A DNA stretch of 56,357 nt from Amycolatopsis sp. CA-128772 (lineage in GTDB: Bacteria > Actinomycetota > Actinomycetes > Mycobacteriales > Pseudonocardiaceae), in the NCBI RefSeq assembly GCF_002904295.1, contig NZ_PPHG01000080.1, positions 206,886 through 263,242 on the forward strand, in the 5' to 3' direction. The notes beneath the pieces were generated by a model. It worked only from the letters and a program-made list of their open reading frames with translations, had not been told where the DNA came from and made no database searches. A program made the translations under genes and the position numbers. Positions 8,234 through 15,890 of the stretch are shown piece after piece (within the stretch, counting starts at the first letter, position 1; every line of letters starts with the position of its first letter).

Positions 8234-9637
8234 TCAGCGCGGGCCCCAGCGGACGATCAGCACACTCGCGTCCTGCCCCGGTTCGCCGGCACCGTGAGCC
8301 TGCACCGCGCGGGTGAGCCGGCGGGCGATCTCCGGGGGCAGCTCGCCCTCGTCGTGGCCGAGGTGGCGGGCGATCCGGGCGCGGCCGAACGGCTCCCCGG
8401 CCGCGTCCGTCGTCTCCGCGACGCCCCGGCAGTACACCGCCAGCAGATCGCCCGGCTCGAGCTGCACCTCCGTCACCGGGGGCGGGCCGCCGGCCGCGGC
8501 GAACCGCGTCGCGGCCGGGTCCACCGCGGGGAGCGGCTCGCCGCGGCGGATGACCAGCGGTGCCGGGCCGCCGGCGCCGAGCAGGCGCAGGACCCCGGTG
8601 TTCAGGTCCAGCTCGGCGAGCACCCCGGTCACCGCGACCGGCCGGGCGGCCAGCTCGGTGGCGACCGCGGCGAACTGCCCGGCCAGCGCCGCTCCGCCGT
8701 GGCGGGCGGCGCGGTAGGCGGACAGCGCCGTCACGACGGCGATGTTCGCGCCGTCGGTGCGCATCCCGGCGTCGAACAGCGCCAGCTGCGCGCGGTCCTC
8801 CGAGAGGGCGTAGTCGAACACCGTGCCGCACAGTTCGTACGCCGGCTGGACGCTCGCGCCGACGACGACGCTTTCCGTGGCCGCGGTGAGCGGCGGCAGG
8901 CTCTGCCACAGCAGCTCGGCGGGGGAGCCGCGGCGCCGGCGCCGGCGCCGGTGGTCGAGCCCGTCGCCGTACTGGGTCGTGACGGTGACCAGGTGCCCGA
9001 GCAGCGTGGACAGCCAGCGGCACTGCTCCCGCAGCACCGGATCGTGCGGGTCGGCGCCGTCGGCCGGGACGATCTCCAGCACCCCGAGCCGTTCGACGCC
9101 GTCGAGCAGGATCGTCCACAGCGTGCCGTCCCGTGTGACGGTCGTCCCGGCGCGGCGGAACACGTCCCCGCCGACGGTGGTTTCGATGTCCAGCTCGGCG
9201 GCGTCCGGGCGCAGCGGCACGAGCGTGCGCTGATCGTAGTCGGCCAGGTAGACGCCGATGGTCAGGTCGAGCGCGCGGCCCGCCTCGGCGACGACGGCGG
9301 GGAGCCGTTCGGGCGGCGCCCGGTGCGCGCCTTCGAGCAGGTCGACGAGGGCCTTCAGCGGGCCGTGCAGCGGTTTCGCGTCGCGGACCGTGTGGCTGTA
9401 GGGCGCGCGGGCGGGCCCGGTCACCTCGTCGAGCCGCTCGTTGACGGCGTGGGCGAGCATGTCGCGGTCGACGCGGGGGAGCGTGGTCAGCCCGTTCAGG
9501 TAGGAGTCCAGCTCGATCAGGCTCAGGCTGCCGCCGAGCGCGAAGTACCGCATCCACAGCTGTTCCAGCGTGAGGTCGCTCCGGGCGAAGCAGGCGGCGA
9601 TCTGCCGTCGCTGTTCGTCCTCGGGCAGGTAACGCAT
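8234..9637 (-). CDS. SpoIIE-type PP2C-like protein, metal-binding residues degenerate
   Basis: This 467-residue protein has an N-terminal helical domain, a GAF-like middle (about 135-230) and a C-terminal SpoIIE/RsbU PP2C fold (about 260-467). Active relatives in actinomycetes have GDAFDYAL, FDAMGHG and YTDG; here these read GTVFDYAL, FDAGMRTDG and YCRG, so at least two metal-binding Asp are lost. It may be a pseudophosphatase. ATG 9637 follows GGAAGGGTGA, four bases after the upstream GAF-ANTAR stop, so the two form an operon. It is convergent with the STAS gene; the 180 bases between hold nothing clear. Confidence 0.8.
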   Translation of the reverse strand: MRYLPEDEQRRQIAACFARSDLTLEQLWMRYFALGGSLSLIELDSYLNGLTTLPRVDRDMLAHAVNERLDEVTGPARAPYSHTVRDAKPLHGPLKALVDLLEGAHRAPPERLPAVVAEAGRALDLTIGVYLADYDQRTLVPLRPDAAELDIETTVGGDVFRRAGTTVTRDGTLWTILLDGVERLGVLEIVPADGADPHDPVLREQCRWLSTLLGHLVTVTTQYGDGLDHRRRRRRRGSPAELLWQSLPPLTAATESVVVGASVQPAYELCGTVFDYALSEDRAQLALFDAGMRTDGANIAVVTALSAYRAARHGGAALAGQFAAVATELAARPVAVTGVLAELDLNTGVLRLLGAGGPAPLVIRRGEPLPAVDPAATRFAAAGGPPPVTEVQLEPGDLLAVYCRGVAETTDAAGEPFGRARIARHLGHDEGELPPEIARRLTRAVQAHGAGEPGQDASVLIVRWGPR

Positions 9638-9641
9638 CCGT

Positions 9642-10367
9642 TCACCCTTCCCGCGGCGCGGGGGCGACGAGCCGCGCGGCGGCCTCGGCGGGACTGTCAC
9701 CGCGGGCGCGGGCCAGCGAAAGCAGGCGGTCGAACGCGGCGTCCTCGTCGAGGCCGTCGCGGCCCATGAGGAACCCCTTCGCCAGGGAGATCAGGTCGCG
9801 GTCGCGCAGGGTGTCCTTGAACTGCGCGCTGAACCGGCTGGCCCGCTCGTAGGCCCGCGCGTTGGCGACCAGTACCGCGGCGCGGTCGGCGAACCGCTCC
9901 AGCGCCCGCTCGTCGGACGGCCCGAACGCGCCGGGAGAAGTCGCGTAGAGCTTGATCGCGCCGTGGCAGCCTTCCCCGGTGACCATCGGAGCGGTGACGA
10001 CCGACCGCAGCCCCGACCCGGCGACGGCGGCACACCACCGGGCCCACCGCCGTTCGACGGCGACGTCGTCGATCCGCTGCGGCGAACACTCGTTCAGCGC
10101 GGCCAGGCAGGGCCCCTCGCCGAGCTCGTACTGCAGGGTGTCGGCCTCGCGCACGAGCGGCCCCGACGCGCTCGTCGTGACGAAATCCCCCTCGCCGTCG
10201 ACCAGGGTGACCCCGACCCCGGACGCGGCGGTGATCGTCGTCCCGGCGAGCGACACGATCAGCTCCAGCACCGAATCGACGGTCTCCCGCGACAGCAGCA
10301 ACCCCGACATCCGAGCGGCCACGGCGGCCAGCTCCCCATCCAGCGGCAGCCCAGCCTCATCCGACAT
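9642..10367 (-). CDS. GAF-ANTAR regulator, cotranscribed with the PP2C-like gene
   Basis: The 241-residue protein has a GAF domain (about 35-170; LGEGPCLAALNE is characteristic of the ANTAR-linked GAF group) and a C-terminal ANTAR segment (about 180-235; ISLAKGFLMGRDGLDEDAAF). It should act as a signal-controlled RNA-binding antiterminator. It is first in a two-gene operon with the PP2C-like gene. Divergent from it, about 190 bases away, is another GAF-ANTAR gene of similar architecture, suggesting duplication. Confidence 0.85.
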   Translation of the reverse strand: MSDEAGLPLDGELAAVAARMSGLLLSRETVDSVLELIVSLAGTTITAASGVGVTLVDGEGDFVTTSASGPLVREADTLQYELGEGPCLAALNECSPQRIDDVAVERRWARWCAAVAGSGLRSVVTAPMVTGEGCHGAIKLYATSPGAFGPSDERALERFADRAAVLVANARAYERASRFSAQFKDTLRDRDLISLAKGFLMGRDGLDEDAAFDRLLSLARARGDSPAEAAARLVAPAPREG

Positions 10368-10376
10368 GCGTGCTGA

Positions 10377-10402
10377 TTACCTATCCGGCGCCCCCGGCAA
10401 AC
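10377..10402 (-). promoter_or_regulatory. Weak SigB/SigF-like promoter candidate
   Basis: On the minus strand GTTT (10402-10399), 16 bases, then AGGTAA (10382-10377), close to GGGTAA. It lies just upstream of the GAF-ANTAR/PP2C-like operon. The -10 element is imperfect, so this is a weaker case than the sites at 4953 and 7563. Confidence 0.25.
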
Positions 10403-10556
10403 CTGCTCCGTTCAGCTCGGCCCCGAGGCGGCCCATGCGAACCGGCGGTGCGCCACCCAGGGGCGCCGCTCGTCGGCTCGAAGGCCCATCGCGGACATGG
10501 ATCCGCCCCCGACTGGGTACCCGAGGTCACTTCGCGCCCGAGCGGGAGGAGCAGAC

Positions 10557-11303
10557 ATGGAACGGCCCGACCCCACCGCGACGGCCTCGCCGTTGTTCGA
10601 CGAGGTCACCGGGGCGCTCGAAGCCCTCACCGCCGTCCTGCGGGAGGAGGACGACTTCCGGATCCTGCTGCAGCACGTCTGCCTCGAGGTGCGGCACGCC
10701 GTGCCCGGGGTCGGTGAGGCCTCCGTCACGCTGGTGACCGGGGAGATCCCGCACACCGCCACCGCCACCAGCGGCGTCGTCGGCGATCTCGACGCCGATC
10801 AGTACCGGATCGGGGACGGGCCCTGCCTCGAGGCGATCCGCGGCGGGAAGATCGTCCGGACCACCGTGACCGACGCGCTCGAACGGTGGCCGGAGTTCGG
10901 CCGCGGGGCGCGGGAGGCCGGGTTCGGGAGCTTCCTCGCCGCGCCGCTGGTCGCCGACGAGGCGTTCTCCGGTGCCGTCAACTGCTACGGGCGTCAGGAC
11001 GACGGCTTCGAGGAGGTCGACGCCCAGCTGCTCGAGCTCTACACGACCGCGGTCGAGGCCGTACTCCGCGTGTACCGCCGGTACCTGCGGGCGCGGGACA
11101 CCGCCGAGCACCTGCGGACCGCGCTGACCTCGCGGGCGGTCATCGACCAGGCCAAGGGCATGCTGATGGCCATCCGGCAGGTCGGCGCCGATGATGCCTT
11201 CGCCCTGCTCGTCGAGCAGTCGCAGCGGGAGAACACGAAGCTGCGTGAGGTCGCCGAGCGGTTCGTCGATCGGGTGGTCTCGGGGCACGTCCCGCCGCGG
11301 TAA
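10557..11303 (+). CDS. GAF-ANTAR regulator
   Basis: The 248-residue protein has a GAF domain (about 10-165; YRIGDGPCLEAIRGG) and an ANTAR domain (about 185-240; SRAVIDQAKGMLMAIRQ and ENTKLREVAERFVD). The ANTAR part is close to consensus and should bind RNA. ATG 10557 has GGGAGGA at 10544-10550, so the 20 extra upstream codons open in this frame are not used. It is followed nine bases later by the second LigD gene, so the two are probably one transcript. Confidence 0.88.
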   Translation: MERPDPTATASPLFDEVTGALEALTAVLREEDDFRILLQHVCLEVRHAVPGVGEASVTLVTGEIPHTATATSGVVGDLDADQYRIGDGPCLEAIRGGKIVRTTVTDALERWPEFGRGAREAGFGSFLAAPLVADEAFSGAVNCYGRQDDGFEEVDAQLLELYTTAVEAVLRVYRRYLRARDTAEHLRTALTSRAVIDQAKGMLMAIRQVGADDAFALLVEQSQRENTKLREVAERFVDRVVSGHVPPR

Positions 11304-11312
11304 CGTGGGTTC

Positions 11313-12233
11313 GTGGCGGGGAGCCGGATCACGGTGCAGGTCGGCGAGCGGCAGCTGACGCTCTCGAACCTCGAGAAGGTGCTCTACCCGCGGCACGGCT
11401 TCACCAAGGGCGAAGTGCTCGACTACTACACGCGGATCGCGCCGGTGCTGCTGCCGCACATCCGCGACCGGGCGATGACGTTCGTACGCTTCCCGGACGG
11501 CGTCGGCGGTGGCTCCTTCTTCGAGAAGGACGTCTCGCGCCACGCCCCGGACTGGGTCCGCACCGCGCGCCTGGCCGTCGGCGGCCGGGGCCAGGAGCCC
11601 GAGATCGTCGAGTACCCGTTGCTCAACGACCTGCCCGCGCTCGTCTGGGCGGCCAACCTCGCCGCCCTGGAACTGCACGTCCACCAGTGGACCGTCGGGC
11701 CCGGCGACGAGCGCAGCACGCCGGACCGGCTCGTGTTCGACCTCGACCCCGGTCCCGGGGCGACGGTCGTCGACTGCTGCCGGGTCGCCGAGCGGCTCCA
11801 CGAGGTCCTCGTGCCGGACGGCCTCACCCCGGTGGCGAAGACGAGCGGCTCCAAGGGCATGCAGCTGTACGCGGGCGTGGTGACCACGGACGCGGCCGAG
11901 CCGTCGCGGTACGCGAAAGCGCTGGCCGAGCGGCTCGCGGCGGAAACGCCGGACCTCGTCGTGGCGCGGATGACGAAGAACCTGCGCCCGGGCAAGGTGT
12001 TCATCGACTGGAGCCAGAACAACCCGTACAAGACCACCGTGGCGCCGTACTCGCTGCGCGGGCGCGACGAGCCGACGGTTTCGGCGCCGGTCACCTGGGA
12101 CGAGGTCCGCGCGTGCCGGCACGTCACGCACCTGCGGTTCACTGCCGGTGAAGTTTTGCGGCGTGTCGAGGACCTCGGAGATCTTTTCGCCGATCTGGAA
12201 CGCACGCGCGCGCCGATTCCTGCGATCGGCTGA
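11313..12233 (+). CDS. ligD: LigD-type polymerase/primase domain protein (stand-alone)
   Basis: This 306-residue protein is a lone LigD polymerase domain: LTLSNLEKVLYPRHGFTK at the N-terminus, the catalytic FDLDPGPG near residue 145, and KTSGSKGMQLY and NPYKTTVAPYSLR. It adds ribo- or deoxynucleotides at break ends in non-homologous end joining. It shares only the polymerase part with the gene at 2381; neither has a ligase domain. The GTG at 11313 is nine bases after the upstream ANTAR gene. Confidence 0.88.
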   Translation: MAGSRITVQVGERQLTLSNLEKVLYPRHGFTKGEVLDYYTRIAPVLLPHIRDRAMTFVRFPDGVGGGSFFEKDVSRHAPDWVRTARLAVGGRGQEPEIVEYPLLNDLPALVWAANLAALELHVHQWTVGPGDERSTPDRLVFDLDPGPGATVVDCCRVAERLHEVLVPDGLTPVAKTSGSKGMQLYAGVVTTDAAEPSRYAKALAERLAAETPDLVVARMTKNLRPGKVFIDWSQNNPYKTTVAPYSLRGRDEPTVSAPVTWDEVRACRHVTHLRFTAGEVLRRVEDLGDLFADLERTRAPIPAIG

Positions 12234-12295
12234 ACTTCGGAAAGCGCCATTCCACCGTCCGACGGCGCCGATTTGCCGGAACCGCACGGAAAACG

Positions 12296-12463
12296 GTGTC
12301 ACCTGCGGATTTGATCGTCCACATCGGACCGTTGCACGTGCAGACGATCGTGTCGCTGCACGAACCCGGAGCACCGGACATCCGGCGGTGGGCCGGAGTC
12401 GGCGGAGTCGGTACGGTCGACGCACGAACCGCGGCGTCCGCCGTGGTGGTGAAAAGACAATGA
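12296..12463 (+). CDS. Doubtful 55-residue reading frame
   Basis: Between the LigD gene and DUF6292 a GTG opens a 55-codon frame ending in TGA at 12461-12463. It reads partly like protein (DLIVHIGPLHVQTIVSLHEPG) but its third-base GC is lower than neighbouring genes and no good ribosome site is seen. The 276-base gap may instead be promoter and leader for the DUF6292 gene. Confidence 0.2.
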   Translation: MSPADLIVHIGPLHVQTIVSLHEPGAPDIRRWAGVGGVGTVDARTAASAVVVKRQ

Positions 12464-12509
12464 CACGGCGGCCGTCGCCGTTCTTGTCGCACGTGGCGAA
12501 AGGAAACAG

Positions 12510-12929
12510 GTGTCCGCCCTGATCGACACCGATTTCGAATTCTGGTTCCAGCGTGGCCTGCGCGCGTATCTGGGCGAAGTGGCGCGTGCGCTCGGCTTCG
12601 GCTTCGAGTCGTGCACCGTGGACGTCGATGTCCCGGTCTCGGCCTACGTGGCGGTGGACTGGCGGCTGCGCCGGTTCCCCGAGCGTGACGTGGCGCTGCT
12701 CTGGGACGAGGTGCACGGCTGGGCGGTCGCGGTCGAGGCGGCGTGCGGCGAGGAGATGATCGTGCTGGCCTACCTGGGCGGCGCGGACATCCTGCCGCCG
12801 GCGCGGGAGGTCGTGCGGTTCCTGGCCGAGCTGCGGGCCGGCGCCCCGGACCCGGACGGGCCGGGTTCGCCCGTGCTGCGCCGTCCCGGCCGCCACCAGG
12901 AACTCCTGCCGCTGCTGCCGGCCCGCTGA
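12510..12929 (+). CDS. DUF6292 family protein
   Basis: The 139-residue protein starts with FWFQRGLRAYLGEVARALG and has SAYVAVDWRLRRFPERDVALLWDEVHGWAVAVE and YLGGADILPPAREVVRFL, the pattern of a family found widely in Pseudonocardiaceae. Function is not known. GTG 12510 is preceded by AAAGGAAAC. A strong hairpin follows the gene and serves it and the convergent methyltransferase gene. Confidence 0.75.
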   Translation: MSALIDTDFEFWFQRGLRAYLGEVARALGFGFESCTVDVDVPVSAYVAVDWRLRRFPERDVALLWDEVHGWAVAVEAACGEEMIVLAYLGGADILPPAREVVRFLAELRAGAPDPDGPGSPVLRRPGRHQELLPLLPAR

Positions 12930-12944
12930 TCCACTGTGGACGAA

Positions 12945-12974
12945 CGGTGCCGTGCCGGGACCGGCACGGCACCG
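12945..12974. terminator. Bidirectional hairpin between convergent genes
   Basis: CGGTGCCGTGCC (12945-12956) pairs perfectly with 12963-12974 across a six-base loop. It lies between the stops of two convergent genes. There is no T run, as is usual in this GC-rich background. Confidence 0.55.
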
Positions 12975-12977
12975 CGG

Positions 12978-13880
12978 TCACCCGGCGAACGTCACCAGCG
13001 TGATCGACGGCCGCAGGTCGCGCAGCCCGGGCAGGTTCGCGAGCCGGCGCAGGGTCCCCGGCCGCCACGCCCCGCGGCCGGGCGGCGGCTGCACGTCGGC
13101 CACGGCGGCCACGCCGGGGATGCGCCCGAGCAGGCGCGCGGCCTCGGAAACGGTCAGCCCGAACGGCATCGGCGGCACGGTGTAGCCGGCGGACAGGCGC
13201 AGCCCGGAATTGTCGGTGCCCTCCGGTGAAGTGGAAAACGGGGGGCGCCCCCGCGGCCCGCTCTTCAGCGTCCGCCGGCTGAGCCACGGCGGGATCGAGT
13301 CGAAGAACAGCTGCCCGCCCGGGAAGCGCGCGGCGCAGTCGGCGATCAGCGCGAGCACGTCGTCGCGTTCGAGGTACATGAACAGCCCCTCGGCCGAGAT
13401 GAACACGCCCCGCGCCGGATCGGGCGCGGCCAGCCAGGCGCGGTCAAGCGCCGAGGCCGGGATCGACGTCACCCGCGGCTCCGGCGGGAGCACGCGCCGG
13501 CGCAGGTCGATCACCGGCGGAAGGTCCACCGACAGCCAGTCGACGGCGGGCCGGCCCAGCCGCCAGTCGACGGCGGGCCGGCCCAGCCGCCAGTAGGTGG
13601 TCTGCAGGCCCTCGCCGAGGGCGACGACGGTCGCGGCGGGATGCCGGTCCAGGTACGCGCGGAGGGCGAAGTCCAGGGCGGCCGCGCGCAGCGGGTGGAT
13701 CTGGTCCGGCTTGCCGAACCGCGCGTAGTCGTAGGAGATCCGGCGCTGGAGGCGCTCGGCCAGCGGGTCGGCGAACACCGAGCCGGGGTGCCTCGACTCC
13801 TCGGCGCGGTTGCGCAGCGTCCACAGGCAGGTGGCCGCCACGCCGTCCAGGGTCGCGCCGTCGATGCGGTCCTCGATCAT
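12978..13880 (-). CDS. SAM-dependent methyltransferase, LCM/PPM1 type
   Basis: The 300-residue protein has a leucine-carboxyl-methyltransferase-like N-terminus (DGVAATCLWTLRNRAEE, PLAERLQRRISYDYARF) and a glycine-rich SAM loop VALGEGLQTTYWRL near residue 87, followed by VDLPPVIDLRR. Related enzymes O-methylate polyketides or other metabolites. An exact in-frame duplication adds nine residues (RLGRPAVDW twice) right after the SAM loop. Its ATG overlaps the stop of the esterase gene (ATGA), so the two are cotranscribed and probably act on one metabolite. The substrate is unknown. Confidence 0.8.
   Translation of the reverse strand: MIEDRIDGATLDGVAATCLWTLRNRAEESRHPGSVFADPLAERLQRRISYDYARFGKPDQIHPLRAAALDFALRAYLDRHPAATVVALGEGLQTTYWRLGRPAVDWRLGRPAVDWLSVDLPPVIDLRRRVLPPEPRVTSIPASALDRAWLAAPDPARGVFISAEGLFMYLERDDVLALIADCAARFPGGQLFFDSIPPWLSRRTLKSGPRGRPPFSTSPEGTDNSGLRLSAGYTVPPMPFGLTVSEAARLLGRIPGVAAVADVQPPPGRGAWRPGTLRRLANLPGLRDLRPSITLVTFAG
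13536..13589 (-). repeat. Perfect 27-bp tandem duplication inside the methyltransferase gene
   Basis: Bases 13536-13562 are repeated without change at 13563-13589. The repeat keeps the frame and duplicates nine residues, RLGRPAVDW. Identity at every third base implies a recent event or an assembly artefact. Confidence 0.9.
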
Positions 13881-14821
13881 GCGGCGAAGGAGGTCCGGAG
13901 GAACGCGAGGATTTCCGCCCGCGCGGCCTCGGCCTGCGGCGCCACGCCCGGCATGCTGAGGAACGCGTGCCCCGCGCCGCCGTGTTCGGTGAGCCGCGCC
14001 GGGGTGCCCGCCGCGTCGAGCCGCTCGGCGTAGCGGCGGCCGTGGTCGGCCAGCGGGTCGTGGGTCGGCACCACCACCAGCGCCGGGGCCAGCCCGCCCA
14101 GGTCGCCGGCGTGCAACGGCGAAAGCGTGCGGGCGTCGGTGCCCGGCGGGACGGCGAGCCGCTGGAACAGGCGCAGCACCGGCACGCTGAGCGTGGGGGT
14201 GTGGGCGTGCTCGGCGGCCGAGCCGTGCTCCAGCATCGTCGCGGTCAGCTCGGTCGCGGGGTTGACCAGCACCTGCGCGCGCAGCGGCAGGCCGGCCTCC
14301 CGGGCCCGGATCGCCGCCAGGGCGCTGATCAGCCCGCCGCAGCTTTCACCGAAGACGGCGGCCTGCGCCGGGTCGATGCCCCACGGCCCGGCGTCGCGCA
14401 CGAGGTGCCGCAGCGCGTCCCAGCCGTCGTCGACGGCGTCGGCCACCGGGTGGTCCGGGTCGACGAGCCGGTGTTCGACCGAGACGACGACCGCGGGCAG
14501 CCGGGCGGCCAGGTGGCTGTTGACCCAGTCGCTCTGCACTGCCGTGCCGACGAACCCGCCGCCGTGCACGTGGACCACCAGCGGCAACGCCGGGCCGTCG
14601 TGGTCCGTGGGCCGGTACACCCGGACCGGCAGGTCGCGGCCGGGCAGCGCCAGTTCCCGCCACTCGATCACGGCGCCCGGGTCCGGTTCCCCGGTGAACG
14701 CCCGCGCGGCGGCGGACGCCCGGAAGCGGTTCTCCGCTTCGCGGTAGGCGATCAGCTCTTCGGCCGTCATCGCGAGCCAGTCGGGCTCCGCCGGGCGCGG
14801 CAAGGTCGTTTCCTCGGACAT
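13877..14821 (-). CDS. Alpha/beta hydrolase, hormone-sensitive-lipase type
   Basis: The 314-residue esterase has the oxyanion motif HVHGGGFVG (about 85), the nucleophile motif GESCGG (about 157), an Asp near THDPLADHG (about 255) and a His in GGAGHAFLS (about 283). It should hydrolyse carboxylic esters in the cytoplasm. It faces the TetR gene across a repeat-rich operator, so it and the overlapping methyltransferase gene are likely repressed by that regulator. Confidence 0.88.
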   Translation of the reverse strand: MSEETTLPRPAEPDWLAMTAEELIAYREAENRFRASAAARAFTGEPDPGAVIEWRELALPGRDLPVRVYRPTDHDGPALPLVVHVHGGGFVGTAVQSDWVNSHLAARLPAVVVSVEHRLVDPDHPVADAVDDGWDALRHLVRDAGPWGIDPAQAAVFGESCGGLISALAAIRAREAGLPLRAQVLVNPATELTATMLEHGSAAEHAHTPTLSVPVLRLFQRLAVPPGTDARTLSPLHAGDLGGLAPALVVVPTHDPLADHGRRYAERLDAAGTPARLTEHGGAGHAFLSMPGVAPQAEAARAEILAFLRTSFAA

Positions 14822-14834
14822 GGTCGGCTCCCTA

Positions 14835-14875
14835 GTTTCGAAACCTCAGGTATCGAAACCTACGGTAGCGAAACC
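14835..14875. promoter_or_regulatory. Three-repeat operator between esterase and TetR genes
   Basis: GTTTCGAAACC (14835), GTATCGAAACC (14850) and GTAGCGAAACC (14865) occur with an exact 15-bp period. The first contains the perfect palindrome GTTTCGAAAC. The array lies in the 68-base divergent gap and fits binding sites for the TetR protein. TAGGAT at 14878-14883 is a likely -10 box for the regulator gene and implies a transcript with almost no leader. Confidence 0.65.
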
Positions 14876-14889
14876 GCTAGGATGGCGCC

Positions 14890-15450
14890 ATGCCTTCCGC
14901 ACCCGCCCGGCCGCCGGGCCGTCCCCGCGCCGGCGTCGACGCCGCGGTGTTCGCCGCGACGCTGCGGACGGTCGACGAACTCGGCTACGCCCGGGCCACC
15001 GTCGAGCGCATCGCCGCGGCGGCCGGCGTCGCCAAGACGACGATCTACCGGCGCTGGCCGTCCAAGGGCGAGCTGATCGTGGACGTCCTGCTGGCCGCGT
15101 TCGGCCCGGCGCCGCTGGTGGGCGGCAGCCGGGCGGAGATCCTGACGTCGGTCATCCGCTGGGCCGCGGCGAAGATCGCCGAACCCGGGGTGGGCGACGC
15201 GTTCGCCGGCGTGTTCAGCGACGCCGTCAGCGATCCGGTCCTGCGCGTGGTGCTGTCGTCCCGGCTGCAGGACCCGTACCGGCTCGCGCTCCAGGACGCG
15301 CTCGGCGAGCCGGAGCAGCGGGTGCTGTTCTTCGTCGACGTCGTCGTCGGTTCCCTGCTGCACCGGATGGGCATGACCGGCGAACCGATGGTCGACGCCG
15401 ACGTCACCGCGCTGGTCGACATGGTGGTGGTGCACTTCGCGGCCGAGTGA
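14890..15450 (+). CDS. TetR-family transcriptional regulator
   Basis: The 186-residue protein has the TetR helix-turn-helix at about 28-60 (TVERIAAAAGVAKTTIYRRWPSKGELI) and a helical ligand domain after it. It probably represses the divergent esterase/methyltransferase operon and itself through the three direct repeats immediately upstream. The ligand is unknown. Confidence 0.88.
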   Translation: MPSAPARPPGRPRAGVDAAVFAATLRTVDELGYARATVERIAAAAGVAKTTIYRRWPSKGELIVDVLLAAFGPAPLVGGSRAEILTSVIRWAAAKIAEPGVGDAFAGVFSDAVSDPVLRVVLSSRLQDPYRLALQDALGEPEQRVLFFVDVVVGSLLHRMGMTGEPMVDADVTALVDMVVVHFAAE

Positions 15451-15548
15451 CGGGCGTCACGGCCCGCACTGTCACATCGGCCCGGACCGCGGAGTCGAGG
15501 GGGTGACGGACCCCGGACCGGGGACCGCGAAACCCCCGAGGAGTCCCG

Positions 15549-15890
15549 ATGTCCACCGCTCACCTCATCGTCACCATCGCCGCCGCGGCCTGGGTCGGCT
15601 TCTCGGCCGTCTCGATGCTGGCCCGCGCGAAGTGGGTCGTCGAGCCGATCAGCGAGTACGGCGTGCCCGAGCGGTTCTGGGCGTTGCTCGGCACGGCGAA
15701 GGCGGCCGGCGCGGCCGGGCTGCTCGCCGGGCTGATCTGGCCGCCGATCGGCATCGCGGCGGCGATCGGCCTGGTGCTGTACTTCACCGGCGCGCTGATC
15801 ACCGTGGCCCGGGCGCGGTCGTACGGCCACCTGGTGTTCCCGGCGCTCTACCTGGCGCCGGTGGTCGCTTCGCTGCTCCTGCTGCCGTGA
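15549..15890 (+). CDS. DoxX-like membrane protein
   Basis: The 113-residue protein has four hydrophobic segments and the DoxX-like features YGVPERFWALLGTAKAAGAAGLL and ARARSYGHLVFPALYL. Members sit in the cytoplasmic membrane; roles in redox homeostasis have been proposed for some. GAGGAGT precedes the ATG. Its last 43 bases overlap the end of the convergent hydrolase gene. Confidence 0.75.
   Translation: MSTAHLIVTIAAAAWVGFSAVSMLARAKWVVEPISEYGVPERFWALLGTAKAAGAAGLLAGLIWPPIGIAAAIGLVLYFTGALITVARARSYGHLVFPALYLAPVVASLLLLP

Noticed and set aside
8234..9769. Long rightward open frames opposite the PP2C-like gene
   Set aside because: They are Arg/Pro-rich shadows caused by high GC; the minus strand carries the recognisable domains.
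10515..10520. SigB/SigF -10-like GGGTAC before the GAF-ANTAR gene at 10557
   Set aside because: No GTTT-like -35 box at 15-17 bases upstream.
10497..10556. Upstream extension of the GAF-ANTAR gene at 10557
   Set aside because: A clear GGGAGGA site precedes ATG 10557 and the extra residues are low-complexity.
13536..13589. Start of a CRISPR or tandem repeat array
   Set aside because: Only two copies, no spacers, inside a coding gene and in frame.
14835..14875. Iterons of a replication origin
   Set aside because: Only three short units in a 68-base divergent promoter with a TetR gene beside them; operator is the simpler reading.
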